From the NCBI RefSeq assembly GCF_010548375.1, contig NZ_JAAGLY010000004.1:186001-250000 (forward strand): a stretch of DNA of 64,000 nucleotides, in the 5' to 3' direction. Below, in pieces: positions 34,989-42,784 of this stretch. The notes below the pieces were generated by a model. That model made no database searches, was not told the origin of the DNA, and saw only the letters and a list, made by a program, of their open reading frames with translations. How positions within the stretch are numbered: the stretch's first letter is position 1; each line of letters begins with the position of its first letter. The position numbers and the translations under genes were made by a program. The DNA is from Streptomyces sp. SID13726 (lineage in GTDB: Bacteria; Actinomycetota; Actinomycetes; Streptomycetales; Streptomycetaceae).

Positions 34989-35732
34989 ATGACAAGGCAT
35001 GGGACCGGTGGCAGGAGTCGATGTCGTGAACTGACAGCAGGGGCGGGCGCGTTGGCGGCGGCGCTCTCCCTGATGGTGTGGGGCGCGCCCGCAGCGTCGG
35101 CCGGCGGACCGACGAGCGTGCTCGTGGTCTCGCCGGAGAGCGGGGAGACGGCGTCGCTCTACTTCTCCGACGAGGAGTACGGCGAGTTGGAGCGGCTGCT
35201 CGGTCCGCTGGGCGTGGGCACCCGTGTCAAGCCGCCCGAGGCGAATCTTCAGGTAGCGCGCCAGATCAACGTCACGTGGCTGGTCCATGACGTCTCGCCC
35301 TGGCGGCTGGACCAGGTCTTCCCGCTGAGCGAGGGGAACGCGGTGTGGATACACACCACGAACAACATGCCGGAGTCGATGAACGGCACCTGGCACCGCA
35401 CCAAGAATCCGGCCCAACTACGCGCTCTACTCAAGGACTTGGGAGTGATGGGCAAGGTCTCCGGCGAAGGGCATGCCGTCTTCCCGGCACCGGAGCAGGA
35501 GGCGGTGCCCGACGCGGGCGCGGTGGAGAGGGAGACCGCCGGGCCCTCCGAGGTTCCGGCGCCCGCGGTCACCGCTGCAACGGCGGACGACGGCACCGAG
35601 TGGTGGTGGGCCCTGCCGGGCCTGGCGGCCGGGGCCGTACTGGCGCTGGTGCTGCGGCCGTTCGCGCTGCGGTTGAGCTGGGGGCAGCTGCGCGGGGAGT
35701 CGGGGCCGCGGCAGGAACTGCGCGACGTGTGA
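34989..35732 (+). CDS. exported single-pass membrane protein, ECF target candidate
   Basis: 247 aa. The signal peptide (TAGAGALAAALSLMVW, then cleavage after ASA near residue 36) is followed by an outside domain of about 170 residues beginning GGPTSVLVVSPESGETASLY, a Glu/Pro/Ala linker, one TM (about 209-228) and a short tail ending RQELRDV. No known family was recognised. The gene follows the second GGGAACC promoter and is followed after 23 bases by a gene of the same architecture with a similar end (RQELIDL). The two are probably distant paralogues acting together at the cell surface. Confidence 0.75.
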   Translation: MTRHGTGGRSRCRELTAGAGALAAALSLMVWGAPAASAGGPTSVLVVSPESGETASLYFSDEEYGELERLLGPLGVGTRVKPPEANLQVARQINVTWLVHDVSPWRLDQVFPLSEGNAVWIHTTNNMPESMNGTWHRTKNPAQLRALLKDLGVMGKVSGEGHAVFPAPEQEAVPDAGAVERETAGPSEVPAPAVTAATADDGTEWWWALPGLAAGAVLALVLRPFALRLSWGQLRGESGPRQELRDV

Positions 35733-35755
35733 GACGGGGTCGAGGTCGGAGGGGG

Positions 35756-36517
35756 ATGGCAGTGCGGAAGGGACGTGCAGGGCCGCGGCTCGGGGTGGTT
35801 ACAGCTCTTGGGGTGGTCGCGGCGTTCAGGGCGGTCACAGTTTTCGCGCCGCTGGCGGTGGCAGCGGCGGTGACCGTGCCCGGCGCTCCGGGGGCCGAGG
35901 CCGCGGTGGAGCCGGTGCGGGCGGTGGGCGTCGACAGGCCCGATCTGGCGATGGTCGTCACCGGTGTCGCGGGCCGGACGGCGGCGGTACGTTCCGGCGA
36001 TCCGGAGTTCGCCCGGTTGTGGGAGCTGTTCCAGCCGATGTACCTGGGCACGGAGCGGGTGCCGGACGCCTGGGAGGAGGGCCGGTATCCGTCGGTGCGG
36101 GTCACCGTGATGTGGGGACTGACGGGTGTCGGGGGCTGGCCGCAGACGAACAAGGCGCCGGGTGGTGACGTGGCCGTGGAGCGGCAGGACCAGCTGGTCC
36201 TGGCTCAGGACGGCACACCGTGGGTGCGTACCGATCCGGCGCCGGAGTCGGAGGACGACGACATCCGCTGGCACCGGGCACCGAGAGCGGTCTTCGACCG
36301 GGCGGACCGGTTGGGGCTGTTGGGCGCCGACGAGGAGCGGGACGGGGCGGCCGAGGGCCCTGCGGGACTGGGGCGCGGCGCCTGGTGGGCCGTGCCGGGG
36401 CTGGCCGTGGGGTTCGCGGCCGGGGTCGGCGGCACCCGCCTGATACGCCGCGCGGCGGCCCGGCCGGGAGCCGGACCGCCGCGGGAGGAGCCACGACAGG
36501 AACTCATCGATCTTTGA
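35756..36517 (+). CDS. exported single-pass membrane protein, paralogue of the preceding
   Basis: 253 aa from ATG 35756, preceded by GGAGGGGG. It has a basic N-terminus, a hydrophobic leader (about 12-45), an outside domain of about 160 residues (RVTVMWGLTGVGGWPQTNK; GTPWVRTDPAPESEDDDIRW), one TM (about 211-230) and a tail ending EEPRQELIDL. The order leader, domain, TM and RQEL tail repeats that of the previous gene. The domain shows no active site. It is the last gene of the module and is convergent with glyA, with 38 bases between the stops. Confidence 0.75.
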   Translation: MAVRKGRAGPRLGVVTALGVVAAFRAVTVFAPLAVAAAVTVPGAPGAEAAVEPVRAVGVDRPDLAMVVTGVAGRTAAVRSGDPEFARLWELFQPMYLGTERVPDAWEEGRYPSVRVTVMWGLTGVGGWPQTNKAPGGDVAVERQDQLVLAQDGTPWVRTDPAPESEDDDIRWHRAPRAVFDRADRLGLLGADEERDGAAEGPAGLGRGAWWAVPGLAVGFAAGVGGTRLIRRAAARPGAGPPREEPRQELIDL

Positions 36518-36555
36518 GAGTCGCCGGTCTTTGACAACTCAACAGAGAGCGTGGA

Positions 36556-38007
36556 TCAGCCCAGGTCGACCTCGGGGTAGAGCGGGAAGCCCGCCACGAG
36601 GTCGGTGGCCCGGTGGGAGATCTCGTCGGCGACCTTCGGGTCGAGGACGTGCTGGGCCTTGGAGGGGGCGCCCTTGCTGGTGGTGCCGGGCTCCGTGGTG
36701 GTGAGGACCCGGTCGATGAGGGCGGCGACCTCGTCCATCTCGGCGGTGCCGAGGCCCCGGGTGGTGAGGGCGGGGGTGCCGATGCGGATGCCGGAGGTGT
36801 ACCAGGCGCCGTTGGGGTCGGCCGGGATGGCGTTGCGGTTGGTGACGATGCCCGACTCGAGGAGGGCGGCCTCGGCCTGGCGGCCGGTGAGACCGTAGGA
36901 GGAGGTGACGTCGATCAGGTTGAGGTGGTTGTCGGTGCCGCCGGTGACCAGGGTGGCGCCGCGGCGCATCAGGCCGTCGGCCAGGGCGCGGGAGTTGTCG
37001 ACGATGCGCTGCGCGTAGTCCTGGAACGAGGGGCGACGGGCCTCCGCGAGGGCGACGGCCTTCGCGGCCATGACGTGCGGGAGCGGGCCGCCGAGGACCA
37101 TCGGGCAGCCGCGGTCGACCTGGTCCTTGAGGGAGTCGTCGCACAGCACCATGCCGCCGCGCGGGCCGCGCAGCGACTTGTGGGTCGTGGTCGTGACGAT
37201 CTGGGCGTGCGGCACCGGGTCGAAGTCGCCGGTGAGGACCTTGCCGGCGACGAGACCGGCGAAGTGGGCCATGTCGACCATGAGCGTGGCGCCGACCTCG
37301 TCGGCGATCTCGCGCATGATCCGGAAGTTCACCAGGCGCGGGTAGGCGGAGTAGCCGGCGACGATGATCATCGGTTTGAACTCGCGGGCCGAGGCGCGCA
37401 GGGCCTCGTAGTCGACCAGGCCGGTGGCGGGGTCGGTGCCGTAGGAGCGCTGGTCGAACATCTTGCCGGAGATGTTCGGGCGGAAGCCGTGGGTGAGGTG
37501 GCCGCCCGCGTCCAGGGACATGCCGAGCATGCGCTGGTTGCCGAAGGCCTGGCGAAGCTCGGCCCAGTCGGCGTCGGAGAGGTCGTTGACCTGGCGGACA
37601 CCGGCCTTCTCCAGGGCGGGTACCTCGACACGCTGGGCGAGGACGGACCAGAAGGCGACCAGGTTGGCGTCGATGCCGGAGTGCGGCTGGACGTAGGCGT
37701 GGCGGGCGCCGAAGAGCTCCTTGGCGTGCTCGGCGGCCAGCGACTCGACGGTGTCGACGTTGCGACAGCCGGCGTAGAAGCGGCGGCCGATGGTGCCCTC
37801 GGCGTACTTGTCGCTGAACCAGTTGCCCATCGCGAGGAGGGTGGCCGGGGAGGCGTAGTTCTCCGAGGCGATCAGCTTGAGCATCTCGCGCTGGTCGGTG
37901 ACCTCCTGGCCGATGGCGTCGGCGACGCGCGGCTCGACGGCACGGATCACGTCGAGGGCGGCGCGGAAGGCCGTGGACTCGGTGGACAGGGGCTGCTGCT
38001 CTGACAT
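36556..38007 (-). CDS. glyA: serine hydroxymethyltransferase
   Basis: 483-aa PLP enzyme that interconverts serine and glycine and charges tetrahydrofolate with a one-carbon unit. The PLP-Lys is in [14 protein letters not shown]. The N-terminal [17 protein letters not shown] and the later [10 protein letters not shown] and [13 protein letters not shown] are family landmarks. It is about 60 residues longer than the common 420-aa type, through an extra segment around residues 130-175 ([20 protein letters not shown] region). ATG 38007 has GGAGG upstream. A ZTP-type riboswitch in its leader links expression to purine/folate status. Confidence 0.95.
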   Translation of the reverse strand: MSEQQPLSTESTAFRAALDVIRAVEPRVADAIGQEVTDQREMLKLIASENYASPATLLAMGNWFSDKYAEGTIGRRFYAGCRNVDTVESLAAEHAKELFGARHAYVQPHSGIDANLVAFWSVLAQRVEVPALEKAGVRQVNDLSDADWAELRQAFGNQRMLGMSLDAGGHLTHGFRPNISGKMFDQRSYGTDPATGLVDYEALRASAREFKPMIIVAGYSAYPRLVNFRIMREIADEVGATLMVDMAHFAGLVAGKVLTGDFDPVPHAQIVTTTTHKSLRGPRGGMVLCDDSLKDQVDRGCPMVLGGPLPHVMAAKAVALAEARRPSFQDYAQRIVDNSRALADGLMRRGATLVTGGTDNHLNLIDVTSSYGLTGRQAEAALLESGIVTNRNAIPADPNGAWYTSGIRIGTPALTTRGLGTAEMDEVAALIDRVLTTTEPGTTSKGAPSKAQHVLDPKVADEISHRATDLVAGFPLYPEVDLG

Positions 38008-38054
38008 GGCGGCCTCCGGGCTGCGTGGCTTGAAGCGGTCACGGGTTCACGGTT

Positions 38055-38135
38055 CGGCCCAGGCGCACGGCACTCGGTCATTCACAGGCCGCTCCCCGAT
38101 GGTCCGTCCCATCCCAGCGCGCCAGTCACGGCCTG
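38055..38135 (-). promoter_or_regulatory. ZTP (pfl motif) riboswitch in the glyA leader
   Basis: Reading the minus strand towards glyA, the conserved pfl blocks appear in order: CCGTGACTGGCGC (38131-38119 region), CATCGGGGAGCGG and, after a variable linker, GTGCGCCTGGGC (ending near 38057). The CCGTGACTGGCG helix, the GGGGAGC turn and the CGCCTGGGC end are the signature of RNAs that sense ZTP/ZMP, the alarmone of folate shortage. In other bacteria they stand before glyA, folD and purine genes and raise expression when folates are low. The start codon lies about 50 bases further on, so translational or transcriptional control are both possible. Confidence 0.85.
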
Positions 38136-38194
38136 CCGGCCAGCGTACCGGGCACGCCCGGTGGCGGCTGGGGCGAGTCCACCATGCGAGCCGG

Positions 38195-38231
38195 GCTCCG
38201 AGGCCCGGCTCAGGGTTCCGGGCCTCGGAGC
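38195..38231 (-). terminator. bidirectional terminator, 14-bp perfect stem
   Basis: Arms GCTCCGAGGCCCGG (38195-38208) and CCGGGCCTCGGAGC (38218-38231) pair perfectly around a 9-base loop. It lies between the oxidoreductase gene (stop at 38368, transcribed towards it) and the glyA leader, so it would stop read-through into the riboswitch. The remaining bases of this 360-base gap hold the riboswitch and a short 9-bp repeat. Confidence 0.8.
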
Positions 38232-38330
38232 GGACGGGTGGGCATGGCGGACGGGCAGCGGGACGGGCGAGCGAGCTGACGGACCTGGTGGTCAGGACAG
38301 ACGGGCGCGTCGGCGGACGAGGCGGTCGGT

Positions 38331-38367
38331 GCGGGCGATGCGGGCGGTGCGGGCGATGCGGGCGATG
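38331..38367. repeat. 9-bp microsatellite-like repeat
   Basis: About four copies of GCGGGCGAT or GCGGGCGGT run head to tail directly after the stop codon of the oxidoreductase gene. It is non-coding, and no function is visible. Confidence 0.7.
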
Positions 38368-39219
38368 TCAGAAGAGGACGTCGGCGAGGCGGTCGATCTG
38401 GTCGGGGTCCGAGGCCCAGCAGTAGAGCATCACCTCGTCGGCGCCGATGCCGAAGTAGGCGTCGGTGGCCTCGCGGATCTCTCGCGGGGTGGTGAGCAGG
38501 CCGGCCTCCATGTACTCGACGTGGCCGCTGAAGGCGTAGTAGTCGCGGAGGTTGCGGCGGGCCCGGTGCAGGGTGCTGTCCGGGCCGAGGGCTACGTTCG
38601 CCTGGGCGACGAGGCGGGGGCGGCCGGGGCGGTCGTACTTCTCCCAGGCCCTTTCGGCGTCGTGGAACAGGTTGGCCATGTAGGTGGGCGGCAGGGCGGC
38701 GCCGAGGAAGCCGTCGCCGAAGCGGCCGACCCGTTCGAGGGCGGCGGGGGCGAAGCCGCCGAACAGGATCTCCGGGCCGCCGGGGGTCGCGGGGGCGGGA
38801 CCGATGGGGCCGACGTGTTCGCCGTAGGGCTCGCCGGACCAGGTGCGGCGGAGCAGGGCCAGCTGTTCGTCGAGGCGGCGGCCCCGGCGGTGGAGGTCGA
38901 TACCGGCGGCGAGGCAGTCGTCCTCGCGGCCTCCGACACCGATGCCGAGGGTGAAGCGGCCGCCCGAGAGGCGGTCGAGGGTCGCCGTCTGCTTGGCGAG
39001 CAGGGCGGTGTTGTGGAGGGGCGCGAGCAGCACTTCGGTCTGGACGCGGATGCGGGACGTGGCACCGGCCAGCGTCGCGAGGGTGACGAGGGGTTCGGGG
39101 TTGTCGTAGACGAGGCGGTCGAGCAGACCGAGGGTGCGGAAAGGGGCCGCGTCCGCGCGCCGGGCCCAGGTGAGCAGCAGGGCGGGGTCGTCGACGGGAA
39201 GGCCGAGGCCGATGTTCAT
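38368..39219 (-). CDS. LLM class (luciferase-like, probably F420-dependent) oxidoreductase
   Basis: 283 aa, a TIM-barrel of the bacterial luciferase superfamily. MNIGLGLPVDDPALLLTWAR opens the barrel. TSRIRVQTEVLLAPLHNTAL, LDRLSGGRFTLGIGVGGR and FGGFAPAALERVGRFGDGF are the characteristic strands and the cofactor-phosphate loop. Members in Streptomyces mostly use coenzyme F420 rather than FMN. The substrate is unknown. It is a monocistronic gene followed by a perfect 14-bp hairpin. Confidence 0.88.
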   Translation of the reverse strand: MNIGLGLPVDDPALLLTWARRADAAPFRTLGLLDRLVYDNPEPLVTLATLAGATSRIRVQTEVLLAPLHNTALLAKQTATLDRLSGGRFTLGIGVGGREDDCLAAGIDLHRRGRRLDEQLALLRRTWSGEPYGEHVGPIGPAPATPGGPEILFGGFAPAALERVGRFGDGFLGAALPPTYMANLFHDAERAWEKYDRPGRPRLVAQANVALGPDSTLHRARRNLRDYYAFSGHVEYMEAGLLTTPREIREATDAYFGIGADEVMLYCWASDPDQIDRLADVLF

Positions 39220-39455
39220 GGGGAGTGTCCTCCGGAGGGCGTACGGGATCCGCCGGTCGGCCGGATCCGGTGCCGCCCCTCCGTGGTGCCACGCGCTGTG
39301 CGCGGACCTGCTCCCGTTCTGCGGCGATGGTTCCAGAGAGCGTGTGCTTCAGAGTGAGGGGAACGTAGCGGGGTGGGTGGGGGCGGGGCAACGTGTTTTC
39401 AGCGGCGGGCCGCCGCCCCCTGGAGCCGTCCCGACTGCCCCTGGAGCCACCCCGC

Positions 39456-40640
39456 CTAAAGGATCACGTGCGGCAGAAACCGCGCGTACTCATCCGTCAC
39501 CAATCCGGACGACTCCCGGATCCCCAATCCCGCCGACTCGTCCTCCACCACCCAGGCGCCGAGGACGACATGGTTGCCGTCGAAGTCGGGAAGGGGCGCC
39601 AACTCCTGGTAGCAGCAGGGTTCTTCGCGAAGCGCGGGGGCCGAGCCCGGGGCGTGGACCGTCACGCCCGCGCCCTCCCGGCCGAACAGGGGCTTGGAGA
39701 CGTAACCGGTCGTCGACGCCAGGTCGCGGGGGCCGTCCAGGTGGGCGGGGAGGAGGTTGGGGTGGTCCGGGTACAGCTCCCAGAGGATGGCGAGGAGGGC
39801 CTTGTTGCTGAGGAGCATCTTCCAGGCGGGTTCGATCCACAGGGTGCTGCCGGTGCCGCCGCCGTTGTCGAGGGTGTCGAGGACGTGGTCGGCGAAGCGG
39901 TCGGTGGTGAGCCACTCCCAGGGGTAGAGCTTGAAGCAGCTGCGGATGAAGCGGAGCTGGTTGTCGACGAAGCGGCCGGAGAGGGGGTCCCAGCCGATCT
40001 CCTCCATGGAGATCCAGTCGGTGTCCAGGCCTGCCTGTTCGGCGGTCTCCTTGAGGTAGGCGACCGTCATGAGGTCCTCGCCGAGTTCGTCGGCGGAGGA
40101 GTGCGCGAAGTACAGGGGGCTGCCGGGCGGGAGGAGGGCGGCCTGCTTCTTCCAGGAGGTGACCAGGCGTTCGTGGAGGGAGTTCCACTGGTCGGCGCCG
40201 GGGAAGCGCTCCTCCATCCAGAACCACTGGGGCGAGGCGGCCTCGACGAGGGACGTGGGGGTGTCGGCGTTGTACTCCAGGAGTTTGGCCGGGCCCGTGC
40301 CGTCGTAGCGGAGGTCGAAGCGGCCGTAGACGGAAGGGAGTTCGGCGCGCCGGTGCCAGGCCTCGGCGACCGCCTCGGCCACGCGCGGGTCGGTGATGCC
40401 GAGGTCGGCGAAGCGGTTCTCGGTGACGATGTGCTCGGCGGCCGCCAAGCACCTGCGGTGGAGGTCCTCGACGACCTCCGCCAGCGCCTCCACCTCGGGA
40501 AGCGTGAAGGCGTAGTAGGCGCTCTCGTCCCAGTAGGGGCGCAGGGAGTCGTCGGGGTGGCGGGTGAGCGGGTAGACGAGGCCCTGGGCCTCGACGGTCT
40601 GCTGCCAGCCAGGACGTGGGGTGATGGTGTGTCGCCGCAT
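39456..40640 (-). CDS. glutathionylspermidine synthase family (YgiC/YjfC-like) ligase
   Basis: 394 aa, an ATP-grasp C-N ligase resembling the synthetase half of glutathionylspermidine synthase without the amidase domain. Landmarks are ELPSVYGRFDLRYDGTGPAK, LLEYNADTPTSLVEA, WKMLLSNKALLAILWELYP and KPLFGREGAGV. Streptomyces make no glutathione, so the YgiC-type function, unknown in any organism, applies better than GSP synthesis. The upstream neighbour is a lipoprotein gene 5 bases away, the same order as E. coli ygiB-ygiC. Confidence 0.85.
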   Translation of the reverse strand: MRRHTITPRPGWQQTVEAQGLVYPLTRHPDDSLRPYWDESAYYAFTLPEVEALAEVVEDLHRRCLAAAEHIVTENRFADLGITDPRVAEAVAEAWHRRAELPSVYGRFDLRYDGTGPAKLLEYNADTPTSLVEAASPQWFWMEERFPGADQWNSLHERLVTSWKKQAALLPPGSPLYFAHSSADELGEDLMTVAYLKETAEQAGLDTDWISMEEIGWDPLSGRFVDNQLRFIRSCFKLYPWEWLTTDRFADHVLDTLDNGGGTGSTLWIEPAWKMLLSNKALLAILWELYPDHPNLLPAHLDGPRDLASTTGYVSKPLFGREGAGVTVHAPGSAPALREEPCCYQELAPLPDFDGNHVVLGAWVVEDESAGLGIRESSGLVTDEYARFLPHVIL

Positions 40641-40645
40641 GATGG

Positions 40646-41038
40646 TCAGCCGCCGGAGCTGCCCTTGCTGATGCCGCTGTCGCCGCTACCACCGCTGCCG
40701 CCACTGCTGCCGAAGCCGCCGCGGTCGACGCCGCCGCTCCCGCTGCCGCCGCTGGTCGAGGAACTGCCGGAGCCCTTGCCGGACTTCTTGCTGAAGGAGC
40801 CGCCCGAGACCCAGCTGCCCTTCTTCTTGCCGCCGTAGTAGTAGGAGCCCTTGGTGGCGGTGGAGGACTTGCAGTTCTTGTCGGCGACGACCTGGTAGCC
40901 CTTGCCGAGGGTGTAGCTGTCGCGGTCGACGCACCGCTTGTCGGGGTCGGAGGAGCAGGCGGTGAGGGCCGCGGCGAGCAGCCCTACCCCGCCGAGTGCG
41001 ACCGTGCCCGAGCGAAGTTGCCGGCGTGTGTCCGCCAT
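40646..41038 (-). CDS. lipoprotein, YgiB (DUF1190)-like
   Basis: 130 aa. The signal peptide ends in the lipobox LTAC (Cys near residue 28). A short conserved part follows (CVDRDSYTLGKGYQVVADKNC, ATKGSYYYGGKKKGSW), then a Gly/Ser-rich tail of about 50 residues. The Cys and Tyr-Tyr pattern and the position 5 bases before the GSP-synthase-like gene recall E. coli YgiB (DUF1190) with YgiC. It is expected to sit on the outer face of the cytoplasmic membrane. The family match is tentative because the protein is short and low-complexity. Confidence 0.65.
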   Translation of the reverse strand: MADTRRQLRSGTVALGGVGLLAAALTACSSDPDKRCVDRDSYTLGKGYQVVADKNCKSSTATKGSYYYGGKKKGSWVSGGSFSKKSGKGSGSSSTSGGSGSGGVDRGGFGSSGGSGGSGDSGISKGSSGG

Positions 41039-41162
41039 GGTGGTGTCTCCCCGTTGGTCAGGCCGTGGGCCTGGTGTGCAGTTGTCCGGCGGACAGCCTA
41101 GAGATCAGTAAGAGTGCACCCCGAGGCAGGCCCGCCCTCACCGCCTCGCCTAAGGTCGCTTT

Positions 41163-42035
41163 GTGCTCTTTGGAATGGTGTGCGCCCTGGGCGCCTCGGT
41201 CTGCTTCGGTACGGCCACCGTGTTGCAGGCGATGGCGACGCGAGAGGCGGGTCCGGGCGAAGGCGACGGTGCCGGCGAGGGAGCGGCGTTCGCGGTGACG
41301 CTGCTGCTGCGGGCGGTGCGGCAGTGGCGGTACATCGCGGGGTTGGCGCTGGACGGGCTGGGATTTCTGTTGCAGATCGCCGCGTTGCGGTCGGTCCCCA
41401 TCTACGCGGTGGGCGCGGCGCTCGCGTCCAGTCTTGCGGTGACGGCGGTGGTCTCGGCGCGGCTGCTGCGGGTGCGGTTGAGCGGGAGCGAGTGGGGCGC
41501 CGTCGGGGTGGTGTGCGCCGGGATGGCGTTGCTGGGGATCGCGTCCGGCACGGAGGGTGACCGGGGCGGGCCCGCGGCCCTGAAGTACGCGCTGCTCGGG
41601 ACGGCCCTGGCGGTGCTGGGGCTGGGGCTGCTGGGCGGGCGACTGCCGGAGCGGGGGCGGGCGTTGGCGCTCGGGCTGGGGGCGGGGTTCGGGTTCGGGG
41701 TGGTCGAGGTGGCGGTGCGGCTGATCGACTCGCTCGCCCTGCCGGACCTGATCGCCAATCCGGCGGCCTACGCGCTTCTCGTCGGTGGGGGCGCGGCCTT
41801 TCTGTCGCTGACCTCGGCGTTGCAGCGGGGGTCGGTGACCGCGGCGACCGCCGGGATGGTGATCGGGGAGACGATCGGGCCCGCGCTGGTGGGAGTGGTG
41901 TGGCTCGGGGACCGTACGCGGGAGGGGCTGGGGTGGGTGGCGGTGCTGGGCTTCGCCGTGGCCGTCGCGGGGGCGCTGGCGCTGGCCCGGTTCGGGGAGG
42001 CACCTGCGAATTCCGCCCCGGATTCGATCTCCTGA
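41163..42035 (+). CDS. DMT superfamily (EamA-like) transporter
   Basis: 290 aa with nine to ten hydrophobic helices in two repeats: MVCALGASVCFGTATVLQAM opens the first, and the second ends TAGMVIGETIGPALVGVVWL and VAVLGFAVAVAGALALARF. Drug/metabolite transporters of this kind export or import small metabolites, and the substrate is unknown. The start is GTG 41163 or ATG 41175. It lies 141 bases upstream of the PABA-type operon on the same strand, so it could serve as its exporter, but the AT-rich gap suggests a separate promoter. Confidence 0.8.
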   Translation: MLFGMVCALGASVCFGTATVLQAMATREAGPGEGDGAGEGAAFAVTLLLRAVRQWRYIAGLALDGLGFLLQIAALRSVPIYAVGAALASSLAVTAVVSARLLRVRLSGSEWGAVGVVCAGMALLGIASGTEGDRGGPAALKYALLGTALAVLGLGLLGGRLPERGRALALGLGAGFGFGVVEVAVRLIDSLALPDLIANPAAYALLVGGGAAFLSLTSALQRGSVTAATAGMVIGETIGPALVGVVWLGDRTREGLGWVAVLGFAVAVAGALALARFGEAPANSAPDSIS

Positions 42036-42176
42036 ATTGTTGAAAAGTTACTCGGGGTACGGCTCGACAGAATAAGCCAAGGCGACCGAAAGGCCGATAA
42101 AGAGCCACGATACGGACATTCGAAAAACGTCGTTGAATATTTGAACGTGATGTGAAGGCATTGCGTACTGGGTGGC
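42036..42176 (+). promoter_or_regulatory. AT-rich leader/promoter region of the PABA-type operon
   Basis: This 141-base gap is much richer in A+T than the surrounding genes (for example GTTGAAAAGTTACT, ATTCGAAAAACGTCG, TTGAATATTTGAACG). It is the only sizeable non-coding stretch before the co-directional run of PABA genes, so their promoter most likely lies here. No consensus -35/-10 pair with correct spacing could be named with confidence. Confidence 0.45.
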
Positions 42177-42755
42177 GTGAGCAGTAATCCCGTCACCGTC
42201 ACCGTGGCCTATCAGGTGGTGCCGGGCCGTGATGCCGACTTCCACTCGTGGGGGTGGGCCATGCTGGCCGCGAGTTCGCGGCAGCCGGGTTTCCTGGGGG
42301 GTGGCGTCCTTGTCGACCGAGAGGCGGAGTGGCATGTGGTCTATCGCTTCGCCAGCGAGGGAACGGCCCGGGCCTGGGAGGATTCGACCGCCCGGACGCA
42401 GTGGGACGCCCGGGTGGTGGGCTTCGCCCGGCAGACGGAGCGCAGGAGCGTGCGGGGCACCAAGGTGTGGTTCGATTCCCAGACCACTGCTCCGAAGGCA
42501 CCCGCACCGCCGGCGAAATGGAAACTGTGGTTCGTGAACATGAGCGCGGTCTTTCCGCCGGTGCTCCTGTTCAATCTGATCGTTCTTCCTTATCTGGGCG
42601 GACTTAATCCGCTCGTCCGCACGCTGCTGTTGTGCCTATGCGTGACGGCTCTGGTCACCTGGATTCTTATGCCCCGGCTTCAGCGTTTCTTCAAGAAATG
42701 GCTGTATCCACCGCTCCAGGCACTTCGCGGACGGCACAAAAGACGGACCGCATAG
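42177..42755 (+). CDS. antibiotic biosynthesis monooxygenase-like protein with two C-terminal membrane helices
   Basis: 192 aa from GTG 42177. Residues 1-100 are an ABM ferredoxin-like domain: VTVTVAYQVVPGRDADFHSW, AASSRQPGFLGG, EWHVVYRFASEGTARAWEDS. Residues 110-165 hold two membrane helices and the end is very basic (RGRHKRRTA). This fused form is known in bacteria as a membrane ABM protein without a defined reaction; classical ABM domains oxidise polyketide phenols or handle heme. It lies 29 bases before pabAB and opens the operon, so it is likely part of the pathway. Confidence 0.75.
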   Translation: MSSNPVTVTVAYQVVPGRDADFHSWGWAMLAASSRQPGFLGGGVLVDREAEWHVVYRFASEGTARAWEDSTARTQWDARVVGFARQTERRSVRGTKVWFDSQTTAPKAPAPPAKWKLWFVNMSAVFPPVLLFNLIVLPYLGGLNPLVRTLLLCLCVTALVTWILMPRLQRFFKKWLYPPLQALRGRHKRRTA

Positions 42756-42784
42756 GTCCGGAACGAACCGAGGGAGGTGGGCGG

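Noticed and set aside
38331-38367. The 9-bp GCGGGCGAT repeats as a regulatory or CRISPR-like array
   Set aside because: They are simple slippage repeats after a stop codon with no spacer or dyad.
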